From assembly GCA_016715985.1 (NCBI GenBank), contig JADJXD010000001.1:4898001-4962000 (forward strand): 64,000 nt of DNA. Direction: 5' to 3'. The position numbers and the translations under genes are program-made. The notes below the pieces were generated by a model that was given only the letters and a program-made list of their open reading frames with translations, was not told the DNA's origin and did not search any database. Shown here piece after piece: positions 17,469 to 25,712 of this stretch (position 1 is the stretch's first letter; every line of letters begins with the position of its first letter). The DNA is from Saprospiraceae bacterium (GTDB taxonomy: Bacteria > Bacteroidota > Bacteroidia > Chitinophagales > Saprospiraceae).

Positions 17469-17657
17469 TTACTTGATTTCTTTATGAAGCGTATATTTTT
17501 TTAATACCGGGTTGTATTTTTTAATTTCCAACCTGTCGGGAGTATTCTTTCTGTTTTTTTCAGAGACATATCTTGATGTTCCTGCTACTCCGCTACTTTT
17601 GTGCTCAGTACATTCCAGGATTATCTGGATTCTGTTGCCTTTTGATTTCTTTGCCAT
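17469..17657 (-). CDS. rpmG: Ribosomal protein bL33
   Basis: A 62-residue bL33 protein: M-A-K-K-S-K-G-N-R-I-Q-I-I-L-E-C-T, then R-Y-V-S-E-K-N-R-K-N-T-P-D-R-L-E-I-K-K-Y-N-P and a basic tail. It has the length and conserved blocks of the family. The paired Cys ligands of zinc-binding L33 forms are reduced to a single Cys, so this is the zinc-independent type. It is the second gene of rpmB-rpmG-bL38, a standard Bacteroidota arrangement. Confidence 0.97.
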   Translation of the reverse strand: MAKKSKGNRIQIILECTEHKSSGVAGTSRYVSEKNRKNTPDRLEIKKYNPVLKKYTLHKEIK

Positions 17658-17678
17658 ATCAAAAAAATGTTTTTAATA

Positions 17679-17933
17679 TTATTTTAAAAGTTTCACTCCC
17701 GTGTCCACACCTTTTCTTTCCAATTCTTTAATGTACTCATAAAGACCTTTTTTGTCAATATTTCTGAGTGCACTGCTTGAGATTTTTAATGATACCCACT
17801 GGTCAGTTTCAGGAATATAAAATCTCTTCTTAAATAAATTGGGCAGAAACCTTCTGTTAGTCTTCACATTGGAATGCGAAACTTTATGACCTTTCATTGG
17901 TCTTTTTCCCGTTAATTGACAAACTCTTGACAT
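17679..17933 (-). CDS. rpmB: Ribosomal protein bL28
   Basis: An 84-residue bL28: M-S-R-V-C-Q-L-T-G-K-R-P-M-K-G-H-K-V-S-H-S at the N-terminus, then the N-V-K-T-N-R-R-F-L-P-N-L block and a C-terminal V-K-L-L-K. Length and motifs are normal. It starts 63 bp downstream of tRNA-Arg on the same strand with no separate promoter box that I could see between them, so cotranscription with the tRNA is possible. Confidence 0.97.
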   Translation of the reverse strand: MSRVCQLTGKRPMKGHKVSHSNVKTNRRFLPNLFKKRFYIPETDQWVSLKISSSALRNIDKKGLYEYIKELERKGVDTGVKLLK

Positions 17934-17996
17934 CTTCTTCTTTTTTTAAATCATTTTGTAATAGCGATTATGTCCGCCTTTTTAAAATTTCCTGTG

Positions 17997-18070
17997 TGAC
18001 TCCGGAAGGATTCGAACCTTCAACCGCCTGATTCGTAGTCAGGTACTCTATCCAGTTGAGCTACGGGGCC
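17997..18070 (-). tRNA. tRNA-Arg (anticodon ACG)
   Basis: A 74-nt cloverleaf on the minus strand. The D arm is AGCTCAACTGGATAGAGT, the anticodon stem CCTGA/TCAGG with loop CTACGAA (anticodon ACG, reading CGN after A34 modification), and the T arm GAAGG-TTCGAAT-CCTTC. The discriminator is A and CCA is not encoded. The acceptor stem has a C4-A69 mismatch and a G2-U71 wobble in an otherwise complete helix. Confidence 0.95.
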
Positions 18071-18175
18071 TTGTTTCGATTCTTCAATCCTTACTTATCT
18101 TGCTGCTTTTCAGGCTGATATGAGATTTAATACCAGGATTTGGCTCAAATTTGATATCATTTTTGAAATCAGGCT

Positions 18176-18206
18176 GCAAAGATAAATGAAAATTTTGTTA
18201 TTGCAA
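18176..18206 (-). promoter_or_regulatory. Promoter for tRNA-Arg and probably the rpmB operon
   Basis: On the minus strand: TTG (18204-18206), a 19-bp spacer, then TATCTTTGC (18176-18184). This is a perfect match to the Bacteroidota -33/-7 consensus. Transcription would start about 100 nt ahead of the mature tRNA-Arg. Confidence 0.8.
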
Positions 18207-18280
18207 AAGTTTTTTTGCAAATAAATATATTAAAAATGTTTATATATAAGCAAAATCATTCCGTTTAATGCCAAAAGTGC

Positions 18281-19348
18281 CTATAACCATTTTTTTCTTC
18301 TGAAATATATAACCAAAAGTATGACTATCATTACCATAATTATCCATACGATTAAATATCCATACTTCCAGCGGAGCTCCGGCATTGCATCAAAATTCAT
18401 CCCGTAAACGCCTACTATAAATGTTAATGGAATAAATACTGTCGATATAATGGTCAGCATTTTCATTACTTTATTCAAATCATTGCTCACAGTATTTAAG
18501 TATATATCTTTCAGGCTTACATTAATCTCCCGATATGAATCTATTGTATCAAGTAGTTGAATACTATGGTCATAAATATCTCGTAAATATCTTAAATTTC
18601 TTTCTTCAAATTGCTGATTTTCATTTCTCAGCAATTTACTGATTAATTCTCTAAGTGGATACACGATTTTTCGCATCAGAATAAGATCTTTTTTATTTTT
18701 TTGTATCTCACTCAAATGTATGACATTACAACTTAAAAGGAGGTTGTCCTCTATTTCCTCAATTTTTTCGCCCATCTTATCCAATACTTCAAAGTAGTGA
18801 TCTACAATGATGTCTAAGAGTAAATAAAGCAAATAATCGACTTTTCTCTCTCTGACTTTAGTATTTTTGTCTTTTAGCCGTTCCCGAATAGGGTCAAATA
18901 TATCTCCCGCCCTTTCCTGAAATGTCAGCAATGTATCGTTAAAAAGAAAAAAAGATAGCTGTTCTTCATCCAGTTCGTTTTTATCCTGATTCCAAACAAT
19001 CATTTTCATTACAATAAAACTATAGTCTTTTTCTTCTTCGAGTTTCGGCCTTTGAAATACATTCATTATATCTTCCTGATGAAGTAAATGGATATCATAA
19101 AGATCTGAGATGTATTTTACAATTTCTGAATTATGAACTCCGATGATGTTAAACCAATGATTTATTGAAGTTTCTCTTTCCCCAACCATATCTTCAGGAG
19201 AAATGATGGTACATTCTGATTGTTCCTGATTATACATCCTGTACTCAACGTACATATCATTCTGAGCATGCATACCGGTGTATATCTTCGTACCGGGGGG
19301 AAGACCTTTTTTACTTATTCTTTTTTTAAGATTTACTTTTGACGCCAT
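18281..19348 (-). CDS. corA: Magnesium/cobalt transporter CorA
   Basis: A 355-residue CorA protein. A long cytoplasmic alpha/beta funnel and helical stalk is followed by two C-terminal transmembrane helices. The invariant pore motif Y-G-M-N-F lies at the end of the first helix, near residue 320. The basic tail R-R-K-K-W-L is typical. It conducts Mg2+ (and Co2+) as a pentamer in the inner membrane. It is 10 bp downstream of the DUF5683 gene on the same strand and may be read from the parA-parB transcript. Confidence 0.95.
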   Translation of the reverse strand: MASKVNLKKRISKKGLPPGTKIYTGMHAQNDMYVEYRMYNQEQSECTIISPEDMVGERETSINHWFNIIGVHNSEIVKYISDLYDIHLLHQEDIMNVFQRPKLEEEKDYSFIVMKMIVWNQDKNELDEEQLSFFLFNDTLLTFQERAGDIFDPIRERLKDKNTKVRERKVDYLLYLLLDIIVDHYFEVLDKMGEKIEEIEDNLLLSCNVIHLSEIQKNKKDLILMRKIVYPLRELISKLLRNENQQFEERNLRYLRDIYDHSIQLLDTIDSYREINVSLKDIYLNTVSNDLNKVMKMLTIISTVFIPLTFIVGVYGMNFDAMPELRWKYGYLIVWIIMVMIVILLVIYFRRKKWL

Positions 19349-19358
19349 GCTTTAAGTT

Positions 19359-19973
19359 TTATGGAAACATGCTGACAGCTTCTTTGGACTTTTCAGGTTT
19401 ATTCAGACTAATTGTAAGACTGATACCATTGGAAATATTATACCCGTTCAATTCAGAATAGGGGAGCAAAGAAAGGTCGTCACTCACATCAAATCCCATA
19501 AAGTGCCTGTCAACATAAGCATCGATAATCGTAATCAGTTTTCCAATTCCAAAATACACCCAGCTATATTCTCTACGTGTTCTGTAAATATCCCTTACAG
19601 CTTTTGCTCTTGCAACATTTCCCCCTTCTTTAAGTAGCCTTAAATACTCATTCTGTGCCAGATTATACTGACGGGAACTTTCTATTATGTTATATACTGT
19701 AAATCCTTCTATTGCCCAAGCTATCGGGACTTTTAACCACTTTTTGTTATACAATTGTCCACCGCCCGGTAAAACCAAAGAATACAGAGCGGCTCTGCCC
19801 GGTTTACCTTTAAACAGTGAAAAAAAACCGTTCTTATTTATTAAGGTATCTAATTCTGTGAGTGTGTCTACATCGGATTTGACCAATTCCGGCTCATACA
19901 CTCTATCTATCTGTGCCGTTAACAGAGAACTGCAAAAAATCAAAAAGATTATATATAAGTTTTTTTGAATCAT
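19359..19973 (-). CDS. DUF5683 domain protein
   Basis: A 204-residue protein with an N-terminal signal peptide ending in L-L-T-A-Q. The DUF5683 core follows: P-G-R-A-A-L-Y-S-L-V-L-P-G-G-G-Q-L-Y-N, then a hydrophobic segment A-W-A-I-E-G-F-T-V-Y-N and a Q-x-x-Y-N-x-A-Q-N-E-Y stretch. The function is unknown. In Bacteroidota this family is commonly found directly after parA-parB, as here (4 bp after parB), so it may belong to the cell-cycle or envelope neighbourhood. Confidence 0.85.
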   Translation of the reverse strand: MIQKNLYIIFLIFCSSLLTAQIDRVYEPELVKSDVDTLTELDTLINKNGFFSLFKGKPGRAALYSLVLPGGGQLYNKKWLKVPIAWAIEGFTVYNIIESSRQYNLAQNEYLRLLKEGGNVARAKAVRDIYRTRREYSWVYFGIGKLITIIDAYVDRHFMGFDVSDDLSLLPYSELNGYNISNGISLTISLNKPEKSKEAVSMFP

Positions 19974-19977
19974 TTGA

Positions 19978-20886
19978 TCACACTTCCTGCTCTTTCAGTA
20001 AGTGAATGATATTATTCAGTTCTTTATCTGATTTAAATGGTATAATGATTTGTCCTTTTCCTTCCTGATTTCTATTGATTTCAACTTTTACGCCTAGCAC
20101 CTTACTGATTTCGAGTGTCAAACCAAGTAATTCAGAAGATTGGGCAGGTTTAGCACCGGTTTTGGGTTTGTCAGGATTTTGATAAGAACGTATAACTGTT
20201 TCAAGAGCTCTCACAGACAATTGATTTTCTATACACTGTTTGTATATTTTAAGCTGTGTAGCGACGTCTTCAATCCCTGCAAGTGACCTGGCATGTCCCA
20301 TACTGAGCTTTCCGATTTTGATGGATGACTGAATCTGTGGAGGAAGCTTCAGTAAACGTACATAATTGGTTACGGTACTTCTGTCTTTTCCGACTCTTTC
20401 AGACAAAGCTTCGTGTGTAAGATTACATTCTTCCATCAATCTGTGATAAGATATAGCTATTTCCAATGCGTTCAGATCCGCTCTTTGAATATTCTCAACC
20501 AATGCCATTTCCAGCATTTCCTGGTCATTGGCAACTCTGATGTATGCCGGGATTTCCTGAATGCCTGCCATTTTTGATGCCCGGAGTCTCCTTTCACCTG
20601 AAATCAGTTGATATTTATCTCCTCCAAGGGATCGGACAGTGATGGGTTGTATCAATCCCGATGTTTTGATTGATTTTGCAAGCTCCATCAATTGTTCATT
20701 GTCAAATTCAGTTCTGGGCTGAAAAGGATTGGCTTCAATAACATCGGGGTTTATCAAAGCAATACTGTTGGCCAATTCTTTGACCAATTGTTTTCTTTCT
20801 AAAGGACTATTATTTTTTTCTATATTGGACAATAAGGTCCTCAATCCTTTACTTACTTCTCTTTTTTTGTTCATATTCTCCATCAT
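19978..20886 (-). CDS. parB: Chromosome-partitioning protein ParB
   Basis: A 302-residue ParB/Spo0J. The N-terminal CTPase/ParB domain has N-P-F-Q-P-R-T (Arg motif) and G-E-R-R-L-R-A. A central helix-turn-helix follows (S-E-R-V-G-K-D-R-S-T-V-T-N-Y-V-R-L-L), then a linker and a short C-terminal dimerisation domain. It binds parS and loads SMC with ParA. The ATG overlaps the parA stop by one base. No parS-like palindrome was noticed in this window. Confidence 0.96.
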   Translation of the reverse strand: MMENMNKKREVSKGLRTLLSNIEKNNSPLERKQLVKELANSIALINPDVIEANPFQPRTEFDNEQLMELAKSIKTSGLIQPITVRSLGGDKYQLISGERRLRASKMAGIQEIPAYIRVANDQEMLEMALVENIQRADLNALEIAISYHRLMEECNLTHEALSERVGKDRSTVTNYVRLLKLPPQIQSSIKIGKLSMGHARSLAGIEDVATQLKIYKQCIENQLSVRALETVIRSYQNPDKPKTGAKPAQSSELLGLTLEISKVLGVKVEINRNQEGKGQIIIPFKSDKELNNIIHLLKEQEV

Positions 20887-21671
20887 TATTTATGCATAAA
20901 AATGCTGTCCGCATTTATAGTGAGAAACTCATTGGCCAGATTCAGAAAGTTGATGGCGCCTTTGCTTGTAGCGTCATAAATGATGACGGGCTGCCCGAGT
21001 GATGGCGCTTCACCGATTTTACTGTTTCTATGAATGATGGTTTCGAAAATCCTGTCCGTAACAATATGGCGGATTTCTTCGATTACCATATTAGCCATTC
21101 TTAAACGCTGGTCGTACATAGACAGTACGACACCTTCTATTTCAAGATCAGGGTTTAATGCCTGATTGACAAGATTAATAGTATCTTTTAATTTACCGTA
21201 ACCTTCCAGGGAAAAGAATTCACACTGTACGGGTATTATGACACTGTCCGCAGCGGTTAGTGCATTAATTGTGATTAATCCCAAAGATGGAAGACAGTCA
21301 ATAAAAATATAATCGTATTGATCTTTTATTTTATCCAACATCTCTTTCATCTGAAACTCTCTGTTCGGAATATTGACAAGCTCTATTTCCGCACCAACCA
21401 AGTCTATGCTGGAAGGCATAATAGATAAATTGGGCGTATTGGTTTGTAAAATTGCATCCTTAGGATGTATGCCTTCCACCAAACATTCATACGTATCATG
21501 TACTATCTGATCTGCACTGACTCCTATACCGGATGTCGCATTTGCCTGAGGATCGGAATCTATCAGGAGTACCTTCTTGTCTAAAATTGCCAATGCCGCA
21601 GCAAGATTAATAGCAGTTGTTGTTTTTCCTACACCACCTTTTTGATTAGCTATTGCTATTATTTTTCCCAT
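20886..21671 (-). CDS. parA: Chromosome-partitioning ATPase ParA/Soj
   Basis: A 261-residue ParA/MinD-type ATPase. The deviant Walker A K-G-G-V-G-K-T-T is at 11-18, D-S-D-P-Q-A-N follows, and the Walker B-like F-I-D-C-L-P-S-L is in the middle. The length fits the chromosomal Soj type, without the N-terminal DNA-binding domain of plasmid ParA. It works with ParB, encoded directly downstream. The upstream metal-dependent hydrolase ends 8 bp away on the same strand. Confidence 0.96.
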   Translation of the reverse strand: MGKIIAIANQKGGVGKTTTAINLAAALAILDKKVLLIDSDPQANATSGIGVSADQIVHDTYECLVEGIHPKDAILQTNTPNLSIMPSSIDLVGAEIELVNIPNREFQMKEMLDKIKDQYDYIFIDCLPSLGLITINALTAADSVIIPVQCEFFSLEGYGKLKDTINLVNQALNPDLEIEGVVLSMYDQRLRMANMVIEEIRHIVTDRIFETIIHRNSKIGEAPSLGQPVIIYDATSKGAINFLNLANEFLTINADSIFMHK

Positions 21672-21679
21672 TATGATTT

Positions 21680-22360
21680 TTAAAGTTCTATTGATTGACC
21701 GGGATTGAGTAAAATAAGCTCTTTTCCGGCATTTTTAAATTCCTGTATCGCAGCTTCATGATCAATTTTGATATAACCAAAGGTGTCAAAATGGCATCCT
21801 ATAATTTTGTCGCATTGTATATATTGTGCAGCGTGTACTGCATCTTCATAACCCATGGTATAGTTATCCCCGATAGGTAAAATGGCAAAATCCAATGTGG
21901 GACAAGTGATAGGTATCAGTTTCATATCTAAAGTCAAAGCCGTATCACCTGCAAAATAAAATGACTTTTCATTATTCCAGATGACAAATCCACCCGCAGT
22001 GCCGCCGCTACTTCCATCCGGCAATGTACTTGAATGAATAGCAGTGACATATTTTACAGTTCCAAAATCAAAAGCCCATTTTCCTCCCAGATTCATGGAA
22101 TGACCTTTGATATCCTTATTTTCATACCAGGTAACTATTTCATAATTGGATATCAGGGTGGCATTATTTTGTTTGCAAATCTTTTCAGCATCATAGACAT
22201 GATCTGCGTGACCATGTGATAATAATACATAGTCAGCCTCTAGTGTTTCAATATCAATTTCAGAAGCTAATGGATTGGGTGAAATAAAAGGGTCAAAAAT
22301 CAGTATCTTGTCAGATAACTGCATCTGAAAACCGGATTGCCCCAGATATTTAAGTGTCAT
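21680..22360 (-). CDS. Metal-dependent hydrolase, UPF0173 type (metallo-beta-lactamase fold)
   Basis: A 226-residue metallo-beta-lactamase-fold protein. The zinc motif H-G-H-A-D-H follows L-L-S near residue 49, G-D-T-A-L-T-L-D lies in the middle, and G-C-H-F-D-T-F is near the C-terminus, giving the full ligand set. It agrees with the YtkL/UPF0173 group, which has broad or unknown hydrolytic function in the cytoplasm. It sits just ahead of parA and is probably cotranscribed, although no functional link is known. Confidence 0.88.
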   Translation of the reverse strand: MTLKYLGQSGFQMQLSDKILIFDPFISPNPLASEIDIETLEADYVLLSHGHADHVYDAEKICKQNNATLISNYEIVTWYENKDIKGHSMNLGGKWAFDFGTVKYVTAIHSSTLPDGSSGGTAGGFVIWNNEKSFYFAGDTALTLDMKLIPITCPTLDFAILPIGDNYTMGYEDAVHAAQYIQCDKIIGCHFDTFGYIKIDHEAAIQEFKNAGKELILLNPGQSIEL

Positions 22361-22493
22361 AAGTTCAAATTTTAATATTTTGAAAAATTTTGAAGTGCAA
22401 AATTAAGATTTAAAACGTTACCGAACTTACATCATGACAACTTTAGTAAACATTTTAGAATTTTGCAGGTTAAGTAGGCCTTAAAACAACTCA

Positions 22494-23033
22494 ATGATTA
22501 CCATTATAGCATCAACCAACCGGACAGGAAGTTTTACTAATAAAATAGCAGCAGTTTGCTATGAAATATTGCAAACAGACTTGAATGAAAATATTCGATT
22601 TTTGAGTTTGGAATCATTAAACAATATTACCATTTCCAAAGAAATGTACAATGAAAGTGGTCAGCATCCTGCAATAACACAGATTCAGGATGAAGTTTTA
22701 GTTCCTGCCGATAAATGGTTGATTATCAGTCCTGAGTACAACGGAAGTTTTCCGGGTATATTAAAATATTTTATTGATGCGATATCAGTACGTAAATACT
22801 CCGAAACTTTTAAAGGTAAAAAAGTAGCGCTGATAGGTGTCGGAACGGGCAGGGGAGGCAATCTGCGTGGTATGGAACACCTTACAGGATTTCTGAATTA
22901 TTTAAAAATGATTGTTATGCCTGAGAAATTACCTATTTCGTCAGTACATAATATGTTTGAAGGAGATCAGTTAATGGATGGATTGACAAAAAATGAACTG
23001 AACAGGTTTCTGCATGATTTTACAAAATTTTAA
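22494..23033 (+). CDS. NAD(P)H-dependent FMN reductase-like flavoprotein
   Basis: A 179-residue flavodoxin-like protein of the NADPH-dependent FMN reductase family. The phosphate-binding loop S-T-N-R-T-G-S-F-T-N-K is at 7-17, and the family signature S-P-E-Y-N-G-S-F-P-G is near 81-90. G-V-G-T-G-R-G-G-N-L-R-G follows in the third quarter. It probably reduces flavin or a quinone or azo-type substrate in the cytoplasm. It is transcribed alone, divergent from the hydrolase gene. Confidence 0.88.
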   Translation: MITIIASTNRTGSFTNKIAAVCYEILQTDLNENIRFLSLESLNNITISKEMYNESGQHPAITQIQDEVLVPADKWLIISPEYNGSFPGILKYFIDAISVRKYSETFKGKKVALIGVGTGRGGNLRGMEHLTGFLNYLKMIVMPEKLPISSVHNMFEGDQLMDGLTKNELNRFLHDFTKF

Positions 23034-23141
23034 ATATTTCCTGTTAAGACACCTTTGATGGATAATTAATATAATTGTCAAAAGCAACTAAATTTATAAC
23101 TGAAAGAAATAAAACCAAACAACAAATATAAAGCTGCCGGC

Positions 23142-24182
23142 TTAATTAACATTTCCCATTTTAAAGACGGACATATTCACTTGTACCGTTTGACCCGGAT
23201 TGGAAATAATGCTTTGTTGTGAAGGCAGACTTCTGTAACTCGGCACACCATTTGGAAATTCACTGATAAATCCCAGAATTAATTTTCGGATGACCACCAG
23301 ATCTGCGGCCGTTACTTTTGAATTACCATCCACGTCAGAAGCTAATACTTTATAATTATCCTGAAAAACAGTCAACCCGAGTATGTGCTTTTGGATTGTG
23401 ACAATATCAGCTGCTGAAATTTTTGTATTCCATGCTGGACCAACGCTTTCCATGATGATAATCGGGTTATTCATTTCAGGAAAAGTTGTAGAAGGGTAGT
23501 TGAAAAGATATTGGCCCTGTGCATTTTTTTGAATCTCAATTTTTGGATTATCTTCATTTTGTGGTTTCAAATAAAATTTCACATCTCCATCAGGAATAGT
23601 GCTTCCCAGTGATTGAATATTTAAATTAAAGACAGTTGGGTCCGGTACGGAACCGCCCGGCATCTGTGCACCGGTTGATGCGATGACATCATCAAGTTCT
23701 GAGTTGTAAACAGGATAATGAAGTGTGCCATCCGGAGCAATTACAGCAAAAGAAGGTGTGCCCCACCAGGAGCCATAAGTACCTGATATAAAAGGTCCGG
23801 TTACAGAACCTGCGCCACCGTCACTTCCGGCAGCTACCATTGAAAGGCCATATTGATTTTTAAACGTTTTGACTTTGGCATTGGAATCACTTCCCAGAAT
23901 ACTGATTTCAAAAAATTCAACATCATTTTCACCACTTCCCCATGCTACATATCTTTGTTGCCACCAGGGCGATAATGCGATGCATGGTGGACAGGTAGTA
24001 AAGAAAAATTTGATTACCACAGTCTGACCCTGGTCTAAATGATCGCTGTAAACATTGTGTGTAACTCCTTCTGTATCCGTGATGGTAAATGGATGAATTG
24101 TTTGCTGAGCTGCAACATTATTCAGTATAAAAGTAAAAAACAGAAGAAGCGAAATCGAACTAATTACAGATTTTGCAGTCAT
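23142..24182 (-). CDS. Secreted thioredoxin-fold protein with dockerin-like C-terminal region
   Basis: A 346-residue exported protein with a signal peptide to about 26 (V-A-A-Q). A TlpA/redoxin domain (about 30-175) has the active-site C-P-P-C at 64-67 and the cis-Pro region W-G-T-P-S. After a linker, two dockerin-like helices-with-loops follow at about 253-305: the first loop is shortened (N-T-K-I-S-A-A-D), the second has a full D-x-D-x-N-x-K-x-x-x-x-D calcium pattern. Such redoxin-dockerin fusions occur in Saprospiraceae. The protein stops at F-K-M-G-N-V-N, where I would expect a K-x-G-D-V-N-G motif and more sequence, so the C-terminus may be truncated. Its partner and substrate are unknown. 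Confidence 0.75.
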   Translation of the reverse strand: MTAKSVISSISLLLFFTFILNNVAAQQTIHPFTITDTEGVTHNVYSDHLDQGQTVVIKFFFTTCPPCIALSPWWQQRYVAWGSGENDVEFFEISILGSDSNAKVKTFKNQYGLSMVAAGSDGGAGSVTGPFISGTYGSWWGTPSFAVIAPDGTLHYPVYNSELDDVIASTGAQMPGGSVPDPTVFNLNIQSLGSTIPDGDVKFYLKPQNEDNPKIEIQKNAQGQYLFNYPSTTFPEMNNPIIIMESVGPAWNTKISAADIVTIQKHILGLTVFQDNYKVLASDVDGNSKVTAADLVVIRKLILGFISEFPNGVPSYRSLPSQQSIISNPGQTVQVNMSVFKMGNVN

Positions 24183-24300
24183 AATTGATCAAATTAAAAT
24201 ACAAATATAGACCTTTGTAGAATAAATGTCAACTATAAATAAATTTTTTTGTTCACAATACACTGATTACGAATAAAATACCTATTATCAGCACCTTTCT

Positions 24301-25059
24301 ATGATTACTCCTCATGTTAATTTCCTTCGTATCCAGCATAAAACTTATCAGGAAGTGTGGGATTTCCAAACCTCATTGCATAAGCAATTGGTAAGTGAAA
24401 AACTTAAAAGACGTGATTCGGCAGAATCGGAAATTAACATGTTTTATCAGCAGCATCACTTGATTTTTTGTGAACATTCTCATGTATATACCCTGGGAAA
24501 AAGCGGTTCCGTTGACCATTTGCTTCTTTCTACTGCGGAAACAGAACAAAAAAATATAGAATTTTTTAAAATAAACAGAGGAGGTGATATCACTTATCAT
24601 GGTCCGGGACAAATCACCGGTTATCCGATTTTTGATCTCGAAGAGTTTTTCAGAGACGTACATAAATATGTCAGAAATCTGGAAGAAATTATCATTAGAA
24701 CTTTGGATATCTACGGAATAAAAGGACAACGTCTGAATGGATATACAGGTGTCTGGATTTATCCGGATGATAAAGATAGCAGATACAGAAAGATTTGTGC
24801 TATTGGTGTTCATTTATCCAGATGGGTCAGTATGCATGGATTTGCTTTTAACGTAAACACTGATTTAACGTACTTCGAAAACATAGTACCCTGTGGTATT
24901 GAAGACAAAGACAAAACAGTCACATCCCTTTCAAAGGAATTGGGACATCCTGTGTCGATGACAGAAGTGGAAGCTCATTTACAATACTTTTTTGCTGATA
25001 TTTTTAAATTCAGTTATTCAAATATTCCAAATAAACATTTAGAAACAATAAACACTTAA
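24301..25059 (+). CDS. lipB: Octanoyltransferase LipB
   Basis: A 252-residue lipoyl(octanoyl) transferase. It has R-G-G-D-I-T-Y-H-G-P-G-Q at 93-104, catalytic Lys164 in R-K-I-C-A-I-G, the downstream H-G-F-A-F-N-V block at 179-185, and catalytic Cys198 in V-P-C-G-I. It moves octanoyl from acyl carrier protein to the E2 and H-protein lipoyl domains, the first step of lipoate assembly. The residue count is slightly longer than in E. coli because of a C-terminal tail. It is followed after 31 bp by a thioesterase gene on the same strand. Confidence 0.95.
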   Translation: MITPHVNFLRIQHKTYQEVWDFQTSLHKQLVSEKLKRRDSAESEINMFYQQHHLIFCEHSHVYTLGKSGSVDHLLLSTAETEQKNIEFFKINRGGDITYHGPGQITGYPIFDLEEFFRDVHKYVRNLEEIIIRTLDIYGIKGQRLNGYTGVWIYPDDKDSRYRKICAIGVHLSRWVSMHGFAFNVNTDLTYFENIVPCGIEDKDKTVTSLSKELGHPVSMTEVEAHLQYFFADIFKFSYSNIPNKHLETINT

Positions 25060-25090
25060 ACGCATAAACACTTAAACACTTATTATTTTT

Positions 25091-25609
25091 ATGAAAGAAA
25101 AGTTAGTAAATGAATCAAGAACGGTGATGACTGAAATGATCATGCCCAATGATACCAATCCTATGGGCAATCTGATGGGCGGTTATCTGATGAGGTGGAT
25201 GGATATTGCAGCAGCCGTATGTGCCGGGAAACATTGTGAAGCGCATGTTACAACTGCTTCTGTGGATCATGTTTCTTTCCATGAAGCTATCAAACTGGGA
25301 GATGTAATTACTTTGACAGCAGTAGTCACAAGAGCTTTTAATACATCGGTCGAAGTGTATGTTGAAGTGTCGGCTTGTGATATCACCGGAGCAAATCCGC
25401 GACAGTCCAATCATGCTTATTTTTCTTTCGTAGCATTGGATGCAGAGACTTTAAAACCCAAAGCGGTGCCTAAAGTCATTCCAATTACAAATGAAGAAAA
25501 GAAACATTACGAAGTTGCCAGCCGTCGCAGGGAGTTAAGACTTATTCTGGCAGGAAGGCTTAAACCGGCTCAGGCATCAGAGTTGATTAGTTTTTTTGCA
25601 GATTTATGA
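25091..25609 (+). CDS. Acyl-CoA thioesterase (hotdog fold)
   Basis: A 172-residue single hotdog-domain thioesterase of the YciA/BACH-like group. The signature is N-P-M-G-N-L-M-G-G-Y-L-M-R-W-M-D near 23-38, where the catalytic Asn/Asp region lies, followed by V-D-H-V-S-F at 57-62. It hydrolyses acyl-CoA esters in the cytoplasm; chain-length preference cannot be read. It is probably cotranscribed with lipB (31-bp gap). Confidence 0.9.
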   Translation: MKEKLVNESRTVMTEMIMPNDTNPMGNLMGGYLMRWMDIAAAVCAGKHCEAHVTTASVDHVSFHEAIKLGDVITLTAVVTRAFNTSVEVYVEVSACDITGANPRQSNHAYFSFVALDAETLKPKAVPKVIPITNEEKKHYEVASRRRELRLILAGRLKPAQASELISFFADL

Positions 25610-25712
25610 TTTTTTTTGAATTTTAACAGAAAAAATGTGATTATACTATAAACTTACGTTATTAGGAAAACCCCAATTGAGATAATGTATATTTTTAAAC
25701 TAAATTAAATTA

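Noticed and set aside
19978..21671. parS site near parA-parB
   Set aside because: I looked for the usual centromere palindrome around these genes and did not see one. It may lie outside the window.
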